Below are positions 24,386 through 37,100 of a stretch of DNA of 64,000 bases, piece by piece; the stretch's first letter is position 1, and the number at the start of each line of letters is the position of its first letter. Origin of the DNA: Tachypleus tridentatus (Eukaryota > Arthropoda > Merostomata > Xiphosura > Limulidae); contig NC_134835.1 of the NCBI RefSeq assembly GCF_004210375.1, positions 68,974,447 through 69,038,446 on the forward strand, given 5' to 3'. A model generated the notes under the pieces. It made no database searches. It had not been told where the DNA came from and was given only the letters and a program-made list of their open reading frames with translations. The position numbers were made by a program, and so were the translations under genes.

Positions 24386-27300
24386 AAAACATTGTCGATA
24401 GAAGCTGGAAGTGGTAATGACAGAAGAATTCTATCAGTTAGAGTTATCTCCTATACAGGTAAAGTGGCAGGCACCCACAGATGAAAACCATGGCCAAAGG
24501 TAGAGAGAATGCAAATGTTAATTGTAGAGTTGACAGTATCCCAGATAACTGGTATCAGGTAGGTCTGTGCAAAGAGCCATAACAAGCAACTCATGGCTCT
24601 GCAGCTATGGACCAGAAAGTGATCATCTAATGTGGGGACAATGTACTAGAAATGAAGAATATTGATAATGCTTCTTCTAGCACTTGTCAAAATAAATACA
24701 AGAAGAAGATGCTTTGGCTGATCTTCAAGGGAACCACGAAAAACTTGAAATGGATAGATTATAGAGTAAGTTGTCCAGCACCTGGTCCTAAGCATAGATA
24801 GTCCAACCCTTGACAGTGCTTATCACTTGAATTTATGGTGGTAGAATTTATGGGATTGGCCATATAAGCAGGCAAATGGTACTGATTTTATGGGAAGGCA
24901 TTGGGAGGGCATTTTTATTGTGATAAGATTATTTAGAGACTATCCATTGAACTTAAGTGGCAATACCTGAAGGTTAAACACATCTTTATCTTCACAGAGA
25001 CCATGTATATACTTTGAAGTGATAATTTCAAGCTGGCCATCAAAAAGGAGATAGCCTGCAACAGCAGTTTCACTGACAATTCCACTCTTCCATGTTCCCT
25101 GATGCAATGGGCAAAAACCAACTGAGGGGCCAACCAGTCACCAGCACAAAATGGAAGTCTCAAATAAATTATAGTGTTATATATTCTCTTCAAAAGGCAC
25201 ATGTTATCTCCATGATCAATACTCCCACCTGAACATAATTCGAGATCAGAACAGTGAAGTGTCTTTTTCACCTATAGACAAATGGGATACGAGTAAAGGA
25301 AACTATAAATACTGTGGGGAATATTATGAGATTGACCATCAGTTTGGGTGAACTTAGTGATCAGCCCTATTAAGGTGCAAGGGCAAGAAGTTGAAATTCA
25401 AGTTGGCACTAGTGCAGCAATAATCTTTATGAACCTCACAATCTTCCAAGCCCTTTAAGTGAAGCATCTGCTACATCCAGTGAATACAGATTTTGTTCTA
25501 GCAAATAATAACAGATTAGAGGCAAATCTGTAGCTCAGTCTTCGAGGTGTTTCTTATAGAATAAAATTGTTTGTTTTCAAATTTCTGTTTAGAACAAGCA
25601 TTCTTAGAATGGTTGTATTGCATAGTTTATCAGTCAGTTTTCCTATCCAATAGTTGAATTGATGCTTCAAGAGAAAATGATCCAATATTACCCAGATCAA
25701 GCCCAGAAACATGAAAATATTTGAACAAAATATATTTCATATTTTACACAGTAAGAGCAAAGGAAACCAAAATTTCATCTGCACTTGTGATTTTATCCAA
25801 TGACGGTTCCTCTGGCTACAATTTAATAAAGATGTTTAACTCTAGTGTAAACATTGTATAGGGTGTGCCACCCAAATAAAGAACCAGCTGTGACAAGGTA
25901 AACTCCAAGAGAAAATTATAGGTTCTTATTTATTGGGGATAGCCTTGGATATTTCTAGTCCACCACTAGAGACTAATGGGTCATCATTGCATACTTGTCA
26001 CCATTAATTGCTTCGAAGTATATCCAGTAACTAAACACACTACTACAGATACTAGCAGGTACATTATTTGAGAACTAAATTGTGTAGGTCACAGTACCAA
26101 AAGAGGCCCCTTGGACTAAGGGACAAACTTCAACAGGCAACTATTCACTGCGTTGTGTAAGGCGTCAGGTGTAATGAAGATTTGTAACTCATCTTATTAC
26201 TTTAATTATGATGATTTAGTAGAATAGGCAATACAAAGTATCAAGTGGAAGTTTATGAAGTTTGACGAAACTGATAGAATGACTGGGATGAGCATTTGTC
26301 ACATGTAATAAAGGTATACATTGTAGTAATGAAATAGAAATCAACAGACCTTTCGCCTTCTGTCTTCTTTCGACAAGACGTATGCTGATCCACCATAAAG
26401 AGAAGCCCTCCCATGTTTCCACAAGAGTATAAAGACTGGTTTAGATCAATGCACATAAATTTTCTAGACAACAACTTCGGAAGGTAATATAAAAATAAAA
26501 CGAGAACAGTGAATGAATGGATGTTCCAACATGGTGGCTAAATGTGGTTGTGATGTGTGCTAGCAACAAGGAAGCGTAAAGGGTACGGAAAAACGATAGG
26601 AGTCATGCAACTATAGCTATTGGAGAATGTACGTTATGTCTGAAATTACAAATATAGGAATACAAAACTTTTAATTGTAAAAAATATAGGTACCATTAAG
26701 CAACAACAATGAACTTGTGAAAATTATATGTATAGTGTATACACAAATAGCTTCTATTGGGAAGCTGTGTAGCTGCTTTGGTTGCACGACAAATGTGTGT
26801 TTAGAAACGGAGCCACCATAAAAAGTTTTACCACCATTACTCTAACATGCGAGGTACAGTAGATGTAAGAGAAACAAAATCAAGTGGAGCAAACTAAGAA
26901 GCTATACCCATGAATCACCTTTAAACCCTTTGTGCAATTGGCAGGCCAGGAACATGGGGAGGAAAATGACAAGTCAAGGTAGGACTAAGACACCATCTGA
27001 AGTAATTGCAATACATATGACAGTAACAATATAGTGGTGAATTCCCATCTGGCTCTATCTGCAAGGAACTAGTAGTCAAGACTTCAACATCAACCTTCCA
27101 ACTGGTATGTATGGGATTGATTGACCAATCTTTACAGTTGGAATAACCATTAGTTTGACCATCTGATGAATGAAAGAAAGTGACATTCCTTGTTTTCCGA
27201 GCAATCAGGTTGAGCACAATGTATGGCTTACATGAGACAACTATTACTCAATCTGATGAAACTAGGACAGTCAAGTAGTTGAAAAACAGCTGAACAAAAG

Positions 27301-28379
27301 GGATGTTGTTTTCTTGCTTCAAGAAGTTAATATTTTTATTCAAATGTTATTTGATCTTTCGAAGAAGTCGCTTCAAATATCTGGTGAGTGATGAAGAAAC
27401 TGTATAATATACCACGTGAGATATACCGGATCTAATCAACTGGACCTTCATATATGACAACTAGATGATAACCCAAGGAAGTGGACAATTAAAAGAACAG
27501 CGTGAAAAGCAGTAGGCCAGAATGTTATAGATAGCTGATTAAATGGAGATCTGAAAAGTTATGGAATTGGAAAGTCTTATAATTTCTCTTGCACATGTTC
27601 TGTATGTGAGGAGGGACATGAGTGCACGTTACGTCTGAGGATATAAAATCTGTCATTCAACCAATACCTTGTTTACATTTACTAAAACACCAGACTTGAA
27701 CTAAGAATTCTGAGCTGTTATTGTTTTGCCAGATATGAATAATTACTTCAGTTATTATATTTTTTCACCCCAAGCATTACCAAAATGGAATCCCTTGCTA
27801 ACTTTGAAGCTAATTGCTGCTCCAGGATGACCACGGCTTCCTATGCAGTGAAACAGTCACAAGAAACTGAAGCAAAGAGATGCCCAGTAAGTTGTTTTCT
27901 TTGTGTATGATTACAAGATGGAGATAGAGTATGTGTTCAGATATCTAACTGAGTTATCACATCCTTAAGTCAAAGAACTTTCAAGTTCAAGGAATTCTTA
28001 TAATGTTACAGTTACAGAGGTGTAATCAGCCAGGAAACTAATGGATACACCCCGAAGTAGATAAGAGTAGACCTCACATCCAAGCCACTGAAGGTAATTA
28101 TGAACCAGTCCAGGCTAGAGCAGATTCCTGCGTCAAATGGCACTGTCAAGAAACGAACATCAAACGGGTATTGAACTGTGCATTCTAAAACCAGGAGGAG
28201 CATTAGCTGAGGTGAAGTGCGATTCCTCTATCAATATACAAGAAGATCCAGAACCCACACGACAATCTATAAACCCCCATCGGTTCAAGTTGACCATATA
28301 GTAAAATTCTGGATTCCAAATCCGATAAGCCAGATTCAGAACTATGCCACACTACAGAAATATTCTTCTCTTTTAGTAT
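24386..28379. other. Intergenic block, less AT-rich, probably old transposon sequence
   Basis: About 4 kb between two SINEs with composition unlike the flanks. Scattered open frames (24933-25271 minus, 26921-27217 minus, 28012-28203 minus) have no motif I can assign. No terminal repeats were found by eye. Confidence 0.35.
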
Positions 28380-28487
28380 GTGTGCATTATAGGAATTACA
28401 GTCAATCTCTTAGCATGAACTGTGGGTGGAAGGATCATGTTGACTGGCTGCCTTCCCTCTGATCAACAGTTAAAAATTTGTAGCATA
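28380..28487 (+). repeat. Decayed tRNA-SINE core fragment
   Basis: GCATTATAGGAATTACAGTCAATC and GACTGGCTGCCTTCCCTCTG parallel the SINE core (GTTATAATGTGACGGTCAATC, GACTAGCTGCCTTCCCTCTA). The head and tail are missing. Confidence 0.55.
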
Positions 28488-29484
28488 TAACCTTAGTGAC
28501 TTTACCATAAATATACATACAACTATATATTGTATATAAAAATAATGATTTTTAGATATTTATAAAACATCGAGTTTAGTAAAGCTATGTCACCTCCATG
28601 ACATAGTTCAGTGGTGAGAATTATATGGAACATATCGTCCTGCACTCACTAGAATTTTGCACCTATTTACTTGAGAGGGAGTTGTGTTCTCTGAAAATCA
28701 CTACAATCTGCAGCAAGACCACGAAAAAAATGAGTTTGAGCTCATGTTAAACACTGATGAGCATGAAGTTAACTGCGGTAACAGATCTGGAAAATATTAT
28801 TGGAGAAGTGTATTTGTTATTCTTACTCAAATAAATTTCAATTCTGTTGTTTAGGAAGAAATGATATTTTCATGTAAGAGATAAAATTAGCAAAAACCCA
28901 ACTATGACTAGAAAGAAAAACATAGTTTTACTTGGTAGTTATAATAACATGGTTCTGTGTATCGTACATTGTAGCACAGTACACAAAATATTTTGACTTA
29001 ATCTATTTGAAATATCCAAAAACAGATAAAATTATCAATAGTGCATGGAATTCGTAGATATTATAATGAATATATAAATGTGTTTTATTTGGTTACGATA
29101 GGAATATTTTAATCATGCAGATTGAAATATTTACTTTCACTAAAAGAGATATGCCTATCTTGGAAATTCGAAATCCCTAATCTGAACAGTAACGCGTATT
29201 GATTGTTTGTGCATCAATTTTTGATGGCGTCATAATATGTAATTGATTCAAAAGAAAATGTCAAAATGTAATTCTGGTGCATATTGTTCCACGGCCATTT
29301 TACGTAAGCTGTTTTTGTCACGTAACTCACTGATTTACATATTCAGAATTATTTTAACACAGTGCTGGTTAAGATTATTTTAAATTGTCTTGTACTGGCC
29401 GACAGCAGCGTTTTACCCCTTTTTTCCCTAGCCCTGTTTTCGATATAGTTTCTCTGAAACCCTAAGGAGATGCTGTTCCAAGCC
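28488..29484. other. AT-rich intergenic sequence
   Basis: No gene or recognisable repeat is seen. Confidence 0.5.
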
Positions 29485-29592
29485 TGATGGGACGCGGGCA
29501 AACCTTCGGATTCATAACTCTATATTTAGAGGTTCGATTCTTCTCAGTGAACACAGCAGATAGCCTGATGTAGCTTGCTGTAATAAAGTAAA
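29485..29592 (+). repeat. Fragment of second SINE family
   Basis: GAGGTTCGATTCTTCTCAGT followed by CAGCAGATAGCCTGATGTAG parallels the reverse complement of 34655-34780 (a B-box-like GGTTCGAT, then CACAGATAGCCCATTGTGTA). It abuts the open frame at 29593-29923. Confidence 0.5.
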
Positions 29593-29923
29593 CATTCCTT
29601 TCACTATTTTCAGTATCTACAACCCTTGCACTAAGGCTGATTGTGGCAATCTTACTCTCTTCTTCCTTTGATTTTTTCTTATCTTTAGTGATTTTGATAC
29701 TCGTAACCAGTTTTGTTGTTCTAATAATAGTGACATCAATGGCTGGAACTCGGAACGATTTCTTAAGTATCATATGCCAGTTCTCCTTAAAGATGGAAAG
29801 CCCCGTCCATTTGGATCCATATACTAGTACAGATTCTGCGAAATATTTAGCCATTTCCCATAGCTTCTTGAGTGGCAAATACACATGGGATATAGCAGCG
29901 GATACCTTTATTACCGCTATCAC
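29593..29923 (-). CDS. Unidentified open reading frame (possible exon or transposon remnant)
   Basis: The minus-strand frame is open for about 110 codons here and continues into the adjacent SINE fragment. It reads IAVIKVSAAISHVYLPLKK, KLWEMAKYFAESVLVYGSKW, a WHMILKKSFRVPAIDV block, a lysine-rich KITKDKKKSKEEESK stretch, then ATISLSARVVDTENSERNVY. An in-frame stop lies just upstream (about 29932) and there is no ATG near the 5' end. The base composition is less AT-rich than the surroundings. I do not recognise the family. It could be a retrotransposon ORF1 piece or an old retrocopy. The opposite strand is also open (29643-29936), so the coding strand is inferred only from the more protein-like composition. 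Confidence 0.3.
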
Positions 29924-29939
29924 GTGGTCTTGTTAATGT

Positions 29940-31632
29940 AGCCTCTCCTGTTTTAAAAGTGAAAGTCAATCCCCTTAATCAACTACAAGATTTATCTACA
30001 AAGACTGTGTTTAAAAAGTATTTATTTCATTTATTTTTATGGCTACAACATTTCATTTTATTAACAAAACAGATTCAGATTCCTTCTGCTTTACTACTTG
30101 TTCAAACAAAATCGTTCCTGTAGCCTGCTTTTGCATGGCACATTCATATGATTGAGCTGTAACACCAGGTAAAATATTTTATTACAACTTATATTTCAAT
30201 GACAAATATTGTGTGTTTTCAATTTTATTGTTAAATATCACTTTCATAATTCATTACAAGTATAAATAAGCATAAATATCCCTAAAGGTGTTGGTTACAC
30301 TTTATTACTTCTAATCATGTTTCTTTTTAACTTTGGATAAAAATGTACTACGAAAAGTGTGAAAATACAATACTTATGGCATTATTCTGTTATAATATAT
30401 GATCTGATACAATTACTTTCGTTGACTCTTTTATCAATAATGCAAATAATAAAGGATACATAAAAAGAATTACAACACTAGAAAAATAGAAAATAAACAC
30501 TTCTGATTTGAAAATTTTGTTTCATTCAGGAATGCAATGAATCAGTGTCTTGCAGGTAACCAACAACTTGTCATTACAAATACAAACCTGAAATTAGAAA
30601 TACAAAAATAATACAATTATTTTAAATATGTGACATAACAAAAAGCAAAAACATATGCTAATAGCTAACTATTTAGATACTGTCTGAAACAATACATTGC
30701 ACAACTGGAATTTCAAATGAAATAATTCTAACAAACCCTATGACTGTTTCAAGTTTTTACTCTAAGTTAAGTAATTTTCTTTAATAATTTCTGCTAATTT
30801 TACTTTTCAACAAGTACCACAACCCAACTTAAAGCTTTATTTTTAATGTTCACTGTTTTCTACACTTAAGTGCTAGAGAAACTTCACAGCTGAAGTACAC
30901 ATATTACTTTATTCAGTACAACTTTAGTCATATTATGGATCACTTCAGACATAAACCATACCAAAAGATAAGTTGAATAGCTAATTTTACATGGTTATGT
31001 AATACTGAAATATTTGACAAATGAAAAAAAATTATAATATTATCATAAGGAATATTTTCATGTTTAAAGAGGCACATGTAATTAATTAACATAATGCAAG
31101 TAGTATAAACACATAAATTTGTATACAAACTGGACAGGTTTCCAAATAAATAATGAATACATTTGTACATACACATCATACATTGGCACAAATAATCCTC
31201 ATCAAATACTAGCTTGTTTAAGTAAAATCAAAAGTTAAGGTTAGATACACGATGATGTGGATAATACAATATTCATATAGACTAATCAGTAACTAAGGGA
31301 TTAGGATTAACTGAAAGACAAGTTTTAAAAACAGACTGATCTTACTGAAAAAAAAGTACCAAGTAACAGCAAAATTACTAATTTGTATTAAGACTAAAAA
31401 TTAAAACCTGAGTAATAATGTTGTTACTCAGTGACTAATCTACACAAAGCTCTGAGTGGCTTATATTTATTTTTCACATATAAAAACATACTGTACAAAT
31501 TATACTTTGCTCACTTCTACATATACTGGACAAACAATTTTTATTAAAGTAGAAAAGGAGTTCTGTTTACTGAAATCAATTACCCTCTTACGAAAAAATT
31601 TCTAATGAATCACTAAATATTTCATTCATTTA
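29940..31632. other. AT-rich intergenic sequence downstream of FIS1
   Basis: No exon or clear repeat is seen. Confidence 0.45.
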
Positions 31633-31644
31633 AAATATAGAAGG

Positions 31645-31856
31645 TTTGTTTGTTTGTTTTTGAATTTCACACAAAGCTACTTGAGGACTATCTGTGCTAG
31701 CCGTCCCTAATTTAGCAGTGTAAGACTAGAGGGAAGGCAGCTAGTCATCACCACCCACCGCCAACTCTTGGGCTACTCTTTTATCAACGAATAGTGGGAT
31801 TGACAGTCACATTATAACGCCCCCACAGCTGAAAGAGCGAGCATGTTTGGCACAAC
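31645..31856 (-). repeat. 5'-truncated tRNA-derived SINE with perfect 12-bp target-site duplication
   Basis: The tail (TTTG repeats) is at the left and the core at the right, ending before the tRNA head. Perfect AAATATAGAAGG copies flank it at 31633-31644 and 31857-31868. This is a clean target-primed insertion with 5' truncation. Confidence 0.92.
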
Positions 31857-31868
31857 AAATATAGAAGG

Positions 31869-34023
31869 AAAAATTCTCTAGTACAGTTCCAATAAAATTA
31901 GTATATAGTCAAGACAATTCAAGCATGTATATTAACTACTGTGTCAAAGTGTTCTATTTTTGAGTCACTGTCTCAACATTTTTAAGAGGGTAAAACACCC
32001 TTTTCTCGAAAACAGATTCATGACTTAAAGATGCATGGAAGTGACCTAAGAATTTATACACAAGCCTCAAAGTGAATGTTTAAAATATAATACATTTTCA
32101 GTATTAACATTAACATGATCAAGATTGTATTATTGTTATTTTTACAGTATAACCAAAGTAAAATACACTTGCACATGTTACAACATGTGACTAAACTTTA
32201 AGAACAGTGTTTTCATGACATTGACTAATATCTATCAAAAGAATCACTGGCTAAACTTTTTCTGAAATATGTATACTGGTTGGTGTGTCACAACTGCATT
32301 TTGTCAAGGCAACTATCACATTTGTTGTTTATTAATGGTAGGAAAACAAATGAACATGGTGAACAATACTTATGATCATTTCTATAATATTATACTGAGC
32401 TCAAGGTATCAATTATTTCCACATTTAAAAACGAGATAATGAGAGTTATGTAAAATAAATGTTTAGACTAAAAAGTCTTAGCAAATATTTTGTTAGTATC
32501 AGAAGATTTATATCTGGACCTTAAAAGTACTTTTTACAGACAGACAGCCATCTTAATGTTAAGCACACATGCATAAAAAATTAATGAAATTTGTCTATTA
32601 ACCCTCCATTACAAGTGGGTCAAAGTGCATGTTCCAACCTTTTACAGAGTTTTTACAATATAATTAAGCTACTTTATAATGATTCTATACAAATAAACTT
32701 GACATCAAAACATAGCTAATAAATTATACATTAATATTCTATAAATTTTAAGTTCTTATTTCAGAGAGAAATATTTTTAAAACAATCTTCTCTAGTATGA
32801 AAATTGTGATATTTGTTCTCTCGGTCCTCCCCACTTCTATAATTTATTTACCACTTATCTAAGAAATATAGAATTTAACATACTTATATTGTCTAGTTAC
32901 TAAAGCAAAATAATCTTTACATCCCTCAATCTTATTTGTTTACAAGTCATAAATCGGAAAATTAGACCTACTTACCATACCCGCCTGTCACATTCTCTTC
33001 CAGAAATTATCTGCATTTTTCTGACATTTTATACTATATTATTTATAACCAATAGGAAACCAAGGTATTAGTCTATCAAATGACATATTATATTATGTTG
33101 TTTTATGTTCAGATTATTACTCACTTCATCTCTAGTTTGAAACTGTATCTCGCAGTTTTCAGACTGACAAACTTAAGGTGAGACTTAACAGCTCTTATGC
33201 TAAAATTAGAAGGCCACAAAAATGATGATGCTTACAGGGCACGGTTTGCCTCATACATGTTATTATTCTGTGTTTATAAATGCACTTTTTGAATAAATAA
33301 AAACTATTTATTATACTAGTGTCATTAGAGTAAAAAGCAAGCTTAAGTTTTATTGACAACTTGTAACAAAAAAAAAAGAAAAAAGCTACATGCAAGTGTT
33401 ATATTTCTTGTTTTTCTTCTATACTCTTTATTTATTATTATAAAATACGATGTAAATATCAGAAAATTATTAGGTCAGGTTCGGTAAGGTATTTAAGTAA
33501 TTATAAAAATTTTCACAAGGTATGCTTGTTAACAGCTTGCATGTCACATAAATACTGTAACATCAGCTTGACCTTTCCTGAGTGATATTAGAATTGTGTT
33601 ACTGAAGTATTAGTTTGACATCAAAGGTCAATAAAATTAATAATAAACAGGTGTATATTGCTATGAGTTTTAACATAAACAACTAGTATGCAGTTCAATT
33701 AGCAATCATTAAAAAACATTGTATTTCTTATATTCATGCAAAAATTTTCAGTAAAAATGTTTAAGTAAAAAACCTGATGTTTTGTGTACAATATATTTGA
33801 AATTTTTAACAAAAGCTTAACAAATTTTGTGAAACTATTATAAAGACACTCTGTCACTTTGGGATCACAAGGTTGGGTAATCTACCAATACTGAAGGGAG
33901 AGGGTTAAATGAAAATTATCTTTCTATAAAAATTTAATGTTGTGCTCCAAAAACTAGTTAATTATTTACTACTTCGTTTATGGATAGTATTCTAAACTGA
34001 CCTATGAAACAGCATCATCAGCA
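31869..34023. other. FIS1 3' flank and probable 3' untranslated region
   Basis: AT-rich. Overlapping AATAAA-type signals on the minus strand near 33427-33436 and 33305-33313 could end the FIS1 transcript about 0.6-0.7 kb after the stop codon. No other gene is seen. Confidence 0.4.
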
Positions 34024-34112
34024 TCACTTTTTGGATAGAGCTACTCCAAGACCCACTAATCCACCAAGAGCAATGGCTGCTCCTCCAACAATGGCCATTC
34101 CCATTAAACCTT
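34024..34112 (-). CDS. FIS1: FIS1 coding exon 5 (tail anchor)
   Basis: The exon has 89 nt. It completes Glu121, then encodes a Gly/Ala-rich hydrophobic segment and a short basic end, SKK, before TGA. This is the usual tail-anchor layout of FIS1. Confidence 0.92.
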
Positions 34113-37100
34113 CTACAAAACAGAGATGTTACATGTGATAATTATTCATATTTAAAGATATGTTTCAAATATAACAATTTTTAGCTACCAGAAGGGTAAA
34201 GCAAAAACAAATAATGTAGAATATATAGAATACAAACTGTATCTTAATGAACTAAGTTTAAATCAAAAGACTCCATATTATTAATTATAATTATCTAATG
34301 TGATGTAACAAAAAATGACAGATATACACAACTATTTTAAACTATTATTAACAATTTTCAATTAAATTTAAGACACTGAGAATAAATGGATATATTACTG
34401 GTACAGTATGACCACTAAAAATATATGGTATTCTTCTGTTAATATAACTGTCACTTCCATCCTCCATGTATCAGAATTTAAAAAATTTCATTAACAGAAA
34501 ATCTTTTAGTGTAACATTTTGCTACCAAGATAGAAAATATATTGCATAAAATGAGTATTTCAGTATAACCTTTGTTCATTCGAGGCAAAAATAACTTTTG
34601 CAAGGTTTTTTTTCCTGTTGAAACAATTTAAACAAGTGTAACTGTAGTGAGCTTATTTGTTTAAAAGTTAAGCACAAAGGTACACAATGGGCTATCTGTG
34701 CTCTGCCCACCACAGATATAAAAATGCAGTTCATAGCATTGTAAGTTCACAGACATACTACTGTGCCACTGGGTGCTACAGTGTGCAAAAGAACAATCCC
34801 AACATGAAACAGAAAACTCCGTCTAGTTACCCTTCCTACCAGATATAAAAAAAAAAGGTTGTAAAAGTGATTCTTGTGCTGGTATTTATTGCTACACATC
34901 ATTATTTGTAGACTTTATGTAATGCTGTTAAGATATAGGTTATAAACATATAGATAGCTTTTAACTTCAGTACATCATTCTTCAGAGCATGTTAATAACC
35001 ATTAAGAATAATTGTTACTAATACATTGTTGAAATTGTGTGCAACAAATTTTATGATAATTAGTGTATGTATAAATATTTAAAAGAAATACAGATGAATT
35101 TTCTTTACCAAATAAAAATCATTCAGTTTTATATCTGTCATAATCTGCTCACTCTGATTTTAGCAGAAGTTTATTTGGATGGCTTTAAAGAAACAGGTCT
35201 CTCATCTGCAGATGTAAAACCAAGTTTTTATACATGTTATGTTAAAGAGAATTTTGTTATCTGGCCAACAGTCATGAAAACTTATCAGCCTTTCTCAAAC
35301 ATCTTAATTCCATAAAAAAAAATCACTTCACCATGGAAATAGAGAAACAAACAGCCAACCATTTCTTGATATACTCATCAACAGACAAAAGAATTACTAC
35401 GACTACATACGTTTCCACTGTCTACAGAAAACCTACCCACACTAACAGATACCTACACTTCCAGTCCTATCATCCAAACTCAGGAATATGTAGTATAATT
35501 TAATACCTGAACAACAGAGCTGAAATATCCATCCCAACAGAATGCCAAAACACCATCAAGCATTTTAAATAAAATGCTGTACCTTTATCTGCTTCACCAA
35601 TTCCTTAATGATAATAATATAAAACAAAAGGCAAGGAGAACAATATTACACTATTTACCTCCCCTACATGAAAAACGTAAGTGGAAGACTCTAATGTATA
35701 GCTAAGAAACTCAATACAGATGCCTTCTGAAAACCTTACAAAACAATAACAATTTTCCTGGTCAAAACTAAACAGAAACACAAAAATGTAATTATGAAAT
35801 CCTGTGTTCATGTAACAAAACCTACATTGGAGAAATGAGAAGATAACTTAGAACAGTAATAAAAGGACATGAAGACAGCATAAGACCAATGAAAACACAG
35901 AATTCAGCCACTGCAGGACATACTTTGAATTCACACATCATGGGCATTTTAAACACTAAACCACTCCTGACCTAAATATCTAATTAGACTTAAAGAATAT
36001 TACAAAAAATGTATATTAAAATGATAACCTTACCTTTCCTCATACGACTCTTGATATATGCTTCTAATTCTTGAGCCTGTCGATTTGCTGGCTCCACTGC
36101 AAGGAAGTTTTTCACTTATCTTAGAGCAGTGTTATATTCCTAAGAGAATATTTACAAGATTTTATTATCTCCAAAATCTTTATTTCTTCCATGTATCATA
36201 TCTAAAAATAAATATTTTTTGGATCAATTGTAGAACAGTTGTTGTTAACAGTTGAAAAAAATAATTCCAACTGAAGATGACCTAGAAAGGTCGAAACATT
36301 CTCTGCTTATCAATAAAAATGTTAATACCCACATCAGTCATTCTGAAATATATAAGATGGTATTAATTACTCACCAGTAGATTACACACTATTTATCAAG
36401 AACATAAAATGAGCGCACAAGCCAACCCAGTAACAAGAACATATTGTGTCAACGATTTTCTACCACAATCACTTGAAAATCAATACCTAATAGTAATATT
36501 TTGCCATAAAATTATTTCCACTTAAAAAAAATGAAAGATTATATGGAAATGTGAAGCAGTATCAGAACCTATTAATAAAAAAGTACCTAAATTTTAAATG
36601 TTTATATAAGAATAGATTATTAATTTCATGATGTAAATAAGTAACTTAACACTCCTACGTAAACTGGGGCCTTTTGGCCTTCAGATCATGTTGCAAAGAC
36701 AGTAAATTCAACAGATTTAAAAAAAGAGCTTTATAACAATATGTACAATAAGGGCTGGTTTTTTGGTGTGTTTTTTTATTATTCAATAGGTTTTGTCAGA
36801 GCTAAAGTCTGATCTTTTGCTTCAGGACTACAGAAAAAAAATGATTTGTATTATAAGCATTTCAGTCAGGAAAAACAAAAAAAAACTTATACAGATCTAA
36901 AAGATTTTTTGACAATGTTCTCCTTACATTTTTGGCATTGTAGAAGAATCTTTAAATGCACATCTCAGTAATAACAAATCAAATATATTTCTTTACTTTA
37001 CCTTCAACTTTGTATTTCCTACTCCTAGATAAAACAAGTAGTCACGTTTGGCTTTCTCATCTCCATGTGCAAAAAGATCTATAACAAGATAAATATTAAT

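Noticed and set aside
36050-36103. Shorter FIS1 exon 4 using the AG at 36103-36102 to skip the TAA
   Set aside because: The splice would shift the frame and reach another stop within about ten codons.
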